In this document: positions 59,634-64,000 of the stretch, piece by piece
How the letters are laid out: every line of letters starts with the position of its first letter
How positions within the stretch are numbered: position 1 is the first letter of the stretch
DNA from: Rhodobacter sp. TJ_12
GTDB lineage: Bacteria; Pseudomonadota; Alphaproteobacteria; Rhodobacterales; Rhodobacteraceae
Direction of reading: 5' to 3'
DNA length: 64,000 nucleotides
Assembly: GCF_020023995.1 (NCBI RefSeq)
Contig: NZ_NRRD01000015.1
Span: 23,246 to 87,245, forward strand
Notes under the pieces: model-generated
Database searches by the model: none
What the model was told of the DNA's origin: nothing
The model's input: only the letters and a program-made list of their open reading frames with translations
Made by a program: the position numbers and the translations under genes

Positions 59634-60397
59634 GCTTTGCGCGCCTCTGCCATCAGGGCTACCTTGCCGGTGGCGATCAGGGCCGGGTCGATATGGGCGG
59701 GCACGGGCTGCATGGCCGCTTTGGGCAGGCCCTGGCTTTTGATCCAGAGGGCCACCTGATCGGCGCGCCATTTCAGCGGGCGTTTCCAGTGCGGCAGCGG
59801 GATCGGGAAGCCGTGATTGTCTTCCAGCTCGATCCGGCGGCGCAGGAATTCGGCGGGGTCATCATGGCCCAGCATCGCGGCCACCTGGGCGGCATCGACA
59901 AAGGCGGGCAAACTCACGCGATCCTTCATGAGTTCATCGAAGCCGCGCGCCTGCCGCAGGATGCGGTCTCCCTTTGGGCCGAACGCCTCGGCAGACCGCT
60001 TGAGGTATGAGTAGAACGTCCAACCACGGTAGTCGCTGGTCAGGTTGGACTTCTTGACCTTGCTGAAGCGCTGGGAGAACAGCGGATAGTCGAAGCTGCC
60101 AATCAAGATCCCAGCGTCCATCGCCGGGTTGCTCTCGACGTGACGCCGCCCGTCACGTTTCGCCGCCCCTGCCACTTTGCCGTAGAACCGGGATATGGTG
60201 CTGTCGCGCACATAGACCCGCCGCCCATCGTACCGGAAGCCCACCCGCTCGTCGAGCAGGATCGAATAGGCTTTGCGGTCCTGCGCCTTCGCAATATCGA
60301 GGCCCAAGAGGAACCGCCGATAGCCTTTGACGATCTCGACCGCCGGATCGGGGTTGGGCAGGATCAAGTCCTCGCCCTGTTCAACCAAGGCCTGCAT
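59630..60397 (-). CDS. Island protein with an AlpA-like C-terminal tail
   Basis: A 255-residue protein, first gene of the coupled run. The start MQALVEQGEDLILPN has GGGGAC upstream. The N-terminal two thirds (KGYRRFLLGLDIAKAQDRK, DERVGFRYDGRRVYVRDSTI, SNLTSDYRGWTFYSYLKRSA) are not recognised. The C-terminal region from LPAFVDAAQVAAMLGHDDPA to FPIPLPHWKRPLKWRADQVALWI looks like the helix-turn-helix plus wing of AlpA or excisionase proteins, with the usual R-W-x-x-x-x-V-x-x-W-I ending. It could be an excision or replication control protein. Confidence 0.65.
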   Translation of the reverse strand: MQALVEQGEDLILPNPDPAVEIVKGYRRFLLGLDIAKAQDRKAYSILLDERVGFRYDGRRVYVRDSTISRFYGKVAGAAKRDGRRHVESNPAMDAGILIGSFDYPLFSQRFSKVKKSNLTSDYRGWTFYSYLKRSAEAFGPKGDRILRQARGFDELMKDRVSLPAFVDAAQVAAMLGHDDPAEFLRRRIELEDNHGFPIPLPHWKRPLKWRADQVALWIKSQGLPKAAMQPVPAHIDPALIATGKVALMAEARKA

Positions 60398-60462
60398 AAA
60401 GGTCCCCTGTCGCGGCGAAAAAGCTCTTGTTCGCCCCGCTCGCCAAGCATATACGGGTCGAC

Positions 60463-60552
60463 GGAGACGTGGCCGAGTGGTCGAAGGCACACCCCTGCTA
60501 AGGGTGCAGGCGGGAAACCGTCTCGAGGGTTCGAATCCCTTCGTCTCCGCCA
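60463..60552 (+). tRNA. tRNA-Ser (GCT)
   Basis: A 90-nt serine tRNA with the long variable arm. Acceptor GGAGACG pairs with CGTCTCC, the anticodon stem CACCC/GGGTG encloses CTGCTAA (anticodon GCT), the variable arm is around CAGGCGGGAAACCGTCTC, and the T arm is GAGGG-TTCGAAT-CCCTT. Discriminator G and encoded CCA end at 60552. The 229-bp gap that follows is AT-richer and carries no supported gene before 60782. Confidence 0.97.
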
Positions 60553-60781
60553 CATTCTCAGTTTTTGACTATATTTTACTGGCAAATCTGCTGGGCGTTG
60601 TTGCTATCCCCAACAAAAATACCAACAACCCGTTCGCGCTTGTTTCAGCCTCGAATGATGCGGCTGATGACGGGAATGCTCATAATATTTTTCTGATCCC
60701 ACCCGACGACTTCTGCATTGCTGCGTATTGAGGCGTATGGATGCACCGATGGTCGGTGCGTAGAACGCCGAAGGACTTCAA

Positions 60782-61000
60782 ATGAACCAAGTCGAACTCA
60801 ACGAAATCTATCTAACCGTCAACCAAGTTGCTGAGCGCTATGGGGTGTCGAAAGACACGATCTGGCGCTGGAAGCGGGAAGGCGACTTCCCGAAGGGCGT
60901 TAAGGTCGGCCCCAATTGCACGCGCTGGCGGCAGTCGGAGATCATCGCGCACGAAGCATCCTTGCAGACCTGTTGCATGACGCATCTTGCCTTTTGCTGA
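60782..61000 (+). CDS. AlpA/excisionase-family regulator
   Basis: A 72-residue MerR-like DNA-binding protein: YLTVNQVAERYGVSKDTIWRWKREGDFPKGVKVGPNCTRWRQSEII. The helix-turn-helix and the RWRxSEI wing are the AlpA pattern. GAAGGA lies 6 bases before the ATG. The C-terminus ends unusually (SLQTCCMTHLAFC), possibly a short read-on past the normal AlpA end. It probably controls excision or early genes of the island. Confidence 0.85.
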   Translation: MNQVELNEIYLTVNQVAERYGVSKDTIWRWKREGDFPKGVKVGPNCTRWRQSEIIAHEASLQTCCMTHLAFC

Positions 61001-61080
61001 CGAACGGTCGCCTTGTGCGGAAGGGAGGCAATGCGCCCCCTTTCCGCAGGTGAACGGCTGAGGTCTGCCGTTCCGACGCC

Positions 61081-61248
61081 TCATCCCGCATCCAGAAGTT
61101 CGCGCAGCTTGCGCACGCGCTCTGGTGTGATCTTCGGGTCGCGCCCCGCGCTGATTACCCGGATGAACTCGACCCACGCCTTCTCGTTTTCAGAAAGCTG
61201 GTCCCACTGTCCCAGTGGTCCCATCGGTGTGATGAAGAGATCGGTCAT
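61081..61248 (-). CDS. 55-residue protein coupled to the XRE repressor
   Basis: A short frame starting MTDLFITPMGPLGQWDQL, with ENEKAWVEFIRVISAGRDP then ITPERVRKLRELLDAG. The ATG overlaps the stop of the XRE gene (ATGA), which supports a real, translationally coupled gene. The protein is charged and helical, with no recognised family. Such partners of phage-type repressors may be antirepressors or toxin-antitoxin components, but this is speculative. Confidence 0.6.
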   Translation of the reverse strand: MTDLFITPMGPLGQWDQLSENEKAWVEFIRVISAGRDPKITPERVRKLRELLDAG

Positions 61249-61643
61249 TTGCCAAAGATACCCCGCAGGGTCGTCCGCCCCCGCGCGGTCATGCGCGGAT
61301 CGCTGTTGCCCGACGCATCGCGCAACTCCTCAAGCCAAGCGCGTTCATTGGCCGTGACCGGAGAGCCGAAAATCTCGGTGATCGCCTTCGCCGCCGTCGC
61401 ACCCACCGCCTGCTCAAGCGCGATGCGTAAAAGATAGGCCGGATCGACCTCGAGCGCTTTTGCCAGCGAGGGCACCCGGTCTAAGGGTAACTTGCTTTTG
61501 CCCGATTTCAGGATCGACACGAAATTCGCATTCGCAAAGCCCGCCTCGGCGGCGATTTCGCTTTGGGTTTTGCGATGCGCTAAGGCGTCAACACGATCGG
61601 TGATGAAGCGCGCGACTTCGCTGTTTTTGAACGGTGTGGTCAT
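61245..61643 (-). CDS. XRE-family repressor
   Basis: A 132-residue regulator. The helix-turn-helix is TQSEIAAEAGFANANFVSILKSGKSKLPLDRVPSLAKALEVDPAYL. The C-terminal half (EIFGSPVTANERAWLEELRDA) is helical. The start MTTPFKNSEVARF is the first with family-like sequence after it; the 60-codon open extension upstream is not used. It probably silences the island and is divergent from the secreted-protein gene, with a 337-bp gap between them. Confidence 0.82.
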   Translation of the reverse strand: MTTPFKNSEVARFITDRVDALAHRKTQSEIAAEAGFANANFVSILKSGKSKLPLDRVPSLAKALEVDPAYLLRIALEQAVGATAAKAITEIFGSPVTANERAWLEELRDASGNSDPRMTARGRTTLRGIFGK

Positions 61644-61980
61644 TGGTTTTGTCTCACATTTATTGCTGATGAGACGAACGTATCGAAGCGCGCGAACCGC
61701 GTCGGGTGGGACTTGCATACGCGACGATGGGAAGTGCAGCGTGACCGAAGTCCTAGGGAAAAGGCGGTGGCATGATGGGGATGCCGCCGGTGCCAGCCGG
61801 TCGGGGATGCGCGAACCCTCCACTCCCGAGGAGTATGATGGTGCCGTGGATTAGGGGAGCCGGTTTTTCACTTCTACAGCGACGCCGATCGTTAGAAACT
61901 GCTGCGCACTGCTCTTGACAAGGCCTGGATTGACGCTTAGCGGGCCTATTAAGTTTATGTTATTTAATGGAATGCTCTCT
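61644..61980. other. Intergenic region between XRE repressor and secreted protein
   Basis: About 340 bp with a clear A+T rise near 61640-61680 and 61930-61975, where promoters for the two divergent genes are expected. No gene, repeat or hairpin of note was found by eye. Confidence 0.5.
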
Positions 61981-62823
61981 ATGCGCAGAAGTCTCCCGTT
62001 CGTTTTTTCTTTGTTGATTGGAACCGTAGCTTCGCCGGGATTCGCAAAGGATGCGGCCTGTGAGGTCACGCTTGGCGGTGCGCGCATCGACGGAGCGTGC
62101 GACTTCCGACCGCGCGGCGGCGGTAGTTTCGACGTGACGATGAAAGATGGTCGCAGCTTCGAGGGGGCACCCTCCCTGTCGCTCGACGTGCTGCGCAAGG
62201 GAAGCGGCGAAATCCGCAACGGCAGCCGAAGTCTTGGTGCGGCCAACCGTTCGGACAGCGATCCCGCCTGTTGGGCGGGCGATGACGTGACACTTTGTGT
62301 CCGGGCGCTGGGTGAAGGCAATAGCCAAACCTCAACGAGCATGGGGCGTTTCTCGCATCCAACGGATTTGCCCAAGGTGCTCTTGGGGCGCTGCCACATG
62401 GGGGGCTGCTGGTGGGCCCGCGTAGAAGATATTGAGGTGATGGGCGAAGGCAGCGCTCTCATTCCCGGCAAGCGCATCCGCGTCAGGAGGAGCAGCCTGA
62501 GCCTTGAGGCGGGGAATGACGAGGGCTACGAACGCATTGAAGCCGAGGCCACGGCAGATAATCCGGGCTGGACGAAGACTCGCTATGAGCAGTTCTTCTG
62601 TTCTATGGAGCGCCCGGCTTACCTGCGAGACGATGAGGTTTGGGAGGTGCTGACTCCCACGTCTGTTTTTGGGTTCAACGAGGGGATCACCAATATCTAC
62701 CTGTCATTGTGCCATGCGGACGACTATTCCGGTGACACCGGCGCTGCCTCTGAGTTGGGCTACGAGGATAGAGGCATTGGCTCCGAACAATACGGGAGCT
62801 TTACACAACTGACTTCACCGTGA
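61981..62823 (+). CDS. Secreted protein of unknown function
   Basis: A 280-residue protein with a Sec signal (MRRSLPFVFSLLIGTVASPGFA). Early mature sequence is CEVTLGGARIDGACDFRPRG with GGSFDVTMKDGRSFEGAPSL. Cysteine pairs (CEV/GAC, CWAG/LCVR, GRCHMGGCWWAR, FFCSME/SLCHADD) suggest several disulfides. ATG at 61981 gives the best signal; alternatives lie 9 and 24 bases upstream. It has no recognised family and different composition from the core genes. As island cargo it may act at the cell surface. Confidence 0.72.
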   Translation: MRRSLPFVFSLLIGTVASPGFAKDAACEVTLGGARIDGACDFRPRGGGSFDVTMKDGRSFEGAPSLSLDVLRKGSGEIRNGSRSLGAANRSDSDPACWAGDDVTLCVRALGEGNSQTSTSMGRFSHPTDLPKVLLGRCHMGGCWWARVEDIEVMGEGSALIPGKRIRVRRSSLSLEAGNDEGYERIEAEATADNPGWTKTRYEQFFCSMERPAYLRDDEVWEVLTPTSVFGFNEGITNIYLSLCHADDYSGDTGAASELGYEDRGIGSEQYGSFTQLTSP

Positions 62824-62873
62824 GAACGCATCGCTATCGGGGTGCAGCCAGCGCCAGCCGGTTGGGGACGTGA

Positions 62874-63701
62874 TCAGAGCGCAACAAAATAGCGCCGTTG
62901 GAGGCTCTCGATGTGAACTGTGAGCCATTGAGGGGCTCTGAGCTTGGTCCAATCGGCCCAAAGCTCCGGGTAACTCATCGCCCGAAACGCGATGCGGTCC
63001 CCCGTCGCGGCCTCGGCGAAACGGTCGATCTCGGCGCGGTGCTGCGCGAAGACCTCGACCTCGGCTGCGTTTGCGGGTTCCCAAAACAGGTAAAGCAAAG
63101 TCACCGTGCGGTCCGGGTAGCTGTGCGCGAGACCGAGCGCATGCTTGACGAGCTGGGCGGCGTCGAGGTGGCGATACCGTTTGGGATCGTCGCACAGACG
63201 CAGCATCTCGGCGAACCACCGACTTTCACGCCGAGACGCGGGCAGATCGCTCCGGTAGCTGTCGGCGAATTTCGCGGTTTTCGGCGTGAGATATTCGAGG
63301 CATTTCGACTCTATCGCGATCAGCCCGTCCGGCGCTTCGAGTATCACGTCGAGGTTCGGAGGGGTGCCTCCCAGCCCGGTCGGGCATTTCTTTTCAAAAG
63401 CGACTTGGGTGAAGCCCGCGCGGTCGAGGATATGCAACACCTCAGGCGCCCGCTTGAACGGCGCAAAGACATTCACCGCAAGTGCCGAAGAAGAATGTGC
63501 CGCGCGAAACTTCGTCGCGAGTTCCTGACCGCTCCCCTCGGACAGCTCTTGAGCCACGTCATTCGCACATACGGCGGGAAGAAGATTGCGGCGCCAATCG
63601 GGGGCATAGCCTTTTTCATCAAGATCGACGCCGGGATGTGCTCTCGCATGTGCGGTGCATAGGGCGGTGATAGCGCGGCTGCGGATCGAAGACTTCAACA
63701 T
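62874..63701 (-). CDS. PD-(D/E)XK nuclease-like protein (PGN_0703-like)
   Basis: A 275-residue protein. The central NLDVILEAPDGLIAIESKCLEYL gives the D...ExK catalytic pattern (Asp then Glu-Ser-Lys), and the layout resembles proteins annotated as PGN_0703-type putative restriction endonucleases. Downstream are KYRHLDAAQLVKHALGLAHS-like helices and LLYLFWEP. The start MLKSSIRSRAITALC is the first ATG. No methyltransferase or specificity partner lies in the window. A defence role is plausible but unproven. Confidence 0.7.
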   Translation of the reverse strand: MLKSSIRSRAITALCTAHARAHPGVDLDEKGYAPDWRRNLLPAVCANDVAQELSEGSGQELATKFRAAHSSSALAVNVFAPFKRAPEVLHILDRAGFTQVAFEKKCPTGLGGTPPNLDVILEAPDGLIAIESKCLEYLTPKTAKFADSYRSDLPASRRESRWFAEMLRLCDDPKRYRHLDAAQLVKHALGLAHSYPDRTVTLLYLFWEPANAAEVEVFAQHRAEIDRFAEAATGDRIAFRAMSYPELWADWTKLRAPQWLTVHIESLQRRYFVAL

Positions 63702-64000
63702 GAAAAAGAGGGTGCGCGCGGTTCATGTTGAACGCAAGAGAAACGCCCGGCTACTCGGTTGCATTTGGGTTGCATTCTGGTTGCGTTTTTGGGCAAAATG
63801 ATGACAAAGCCGTAACAAAATACCCCAAAAGTGGTTGCGTTTTGCGCGCGAGACCCGGAAAACGCAACCTTGCGCAACCCCGAAATCCAATAAAATAAGG
63901 GGTTTCGGGGCGTCAGGTTGACAAAAATCACCGAAAACACTTTTTCGGCCCCAAAACGCAACCTGAAGCTCCTTCAGAAACACAATTTTGGGCTGTCCTT
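63702..64000. repeat. Non-coding end with 11-bp-phased GGTTGC repeats
   Basis: An AT-richer stretch with no convincing gene. GGTTGC boxes followed by RTT start at 63757, 63768 and 63779, exactly 11 bp apart (GGTTGCATTTG, GGTTGCATTCT, GGTTGCGTTTT). Another forward copy starts at 63833, and inverted AAAACGCAACC copies lie at 63859-63869 and 63953-63963. This is iteron-like or an operator array. The window ends here. Confidence 0.55.

Larger units (their letters stand above)
57425..64000. mobile_element. Probable integrated genomic island beside tRNA-Asn
   Basis: The stretch starts at the 3' end of tRNA-Asn and runs to the window edge. It contains a tyrosine integrase pointing toward the tRNA, four tiny coupled genes, an AlpA-like regulator, an XRE repressor, a secreted protein and a nuclease-like gene, with base composition drifting toward A+T after 60553. 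tRNA-Ser at 60463-60552 lies inside and may be native DNA or a second insertion site. The right end is not in the window, so attR could not be found. Confidence 0.6.

Noticed and set aside
63757..63790. A CRISPR array
   Set aside because: The units are 11 bp long without spacers of constant length, and no cas gene is present.

Overview
The window comes from a GC-rich alphaproteobacterium of the Rhodobacterales, close to Rhodobacter capsulatus in gene content. The hydrogenase gene order (hupTUV-hypF-hupSLCDFGHJK-hypAB-hupR-hypCD), the codon use and the YjjPB, PhnF and PhnE neighbours all point there. The first 57 kb reads as chromosomal core or long-resident accessory DNA. The last 6.5 kb is an integrated element beside tRNA-Asn.

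Positions 1-20059 (minus strand) hold a near-complete [NiFe] hydrogenase locus. It includes the Tat-exported uptake enzyme HupSL with its cytochrome b HupC, the maturation set HupDFGHJK and HypABCDF (hypD is cut by the window edge), the H2 sensor HupUV, its histidine kinase HupT and the response regulator HupR. Upstream of hupT is a second group: an intact hoxH-type large subunit, its own endopeptidase and a third HypC-family chaperone. Ahead of hoxH, where HoxF, HoxU and HoxY should be, there is only a collapsed, frameshifted remnant.

Positions 21342-25412 encode a NikKMLQO nickel ECF importer that supplies the hydrogenases. It diverges from nikR across an exact GTATGA-N16-TCATAC operator. 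This NikR lacks all four canonical nickel ligands and carries a His-rich tail. A PhoX-like secreted phosphatase and a secreted di-heme protein follow.

Positions 29012-37980 are mixed: a 73-residue peptide gene with three 18-residue repeats under clear protein-level selection, a YjjP/YjjB-type exporter, a TIM-barrel protein, an IMPACT-family protein, and a minus-strand group of an aminotransferase, a TusA-like protein, a PLP decarboxylase-like protein, a methyltransferase and an aldehyde dehydrogenase. The TusA-like and decarboxylase-like proteins have lost hallmark catalytic cysteines.

Positions 38485-50994 form a complete phosphonate locus: PhnCDE1E2 uptake, PhnGHIJKLNM C-P lyase, DUF1045, an acetyltransferase and the repressor PhnF. 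After it come tRNA-Val, an HU-like protein, lon with a recognisable promoter, a small membrane protein, an EnvZ-like kinase and a metallo-beta-lactamase-fold hydrolase.

From tRNA-Asn (57350) to the right edge lies a probable genomic island. It has a tyrosine integrase, four translationally coupled small genes, tRNA-Ser, an AlpA-like regulator, an XRE repressor with a 55-residue partner, a secreted protein of unknown role, a PD-(D/E)XK nuclease-like protein and an AT-richer end with 11-bp-phased repeats.
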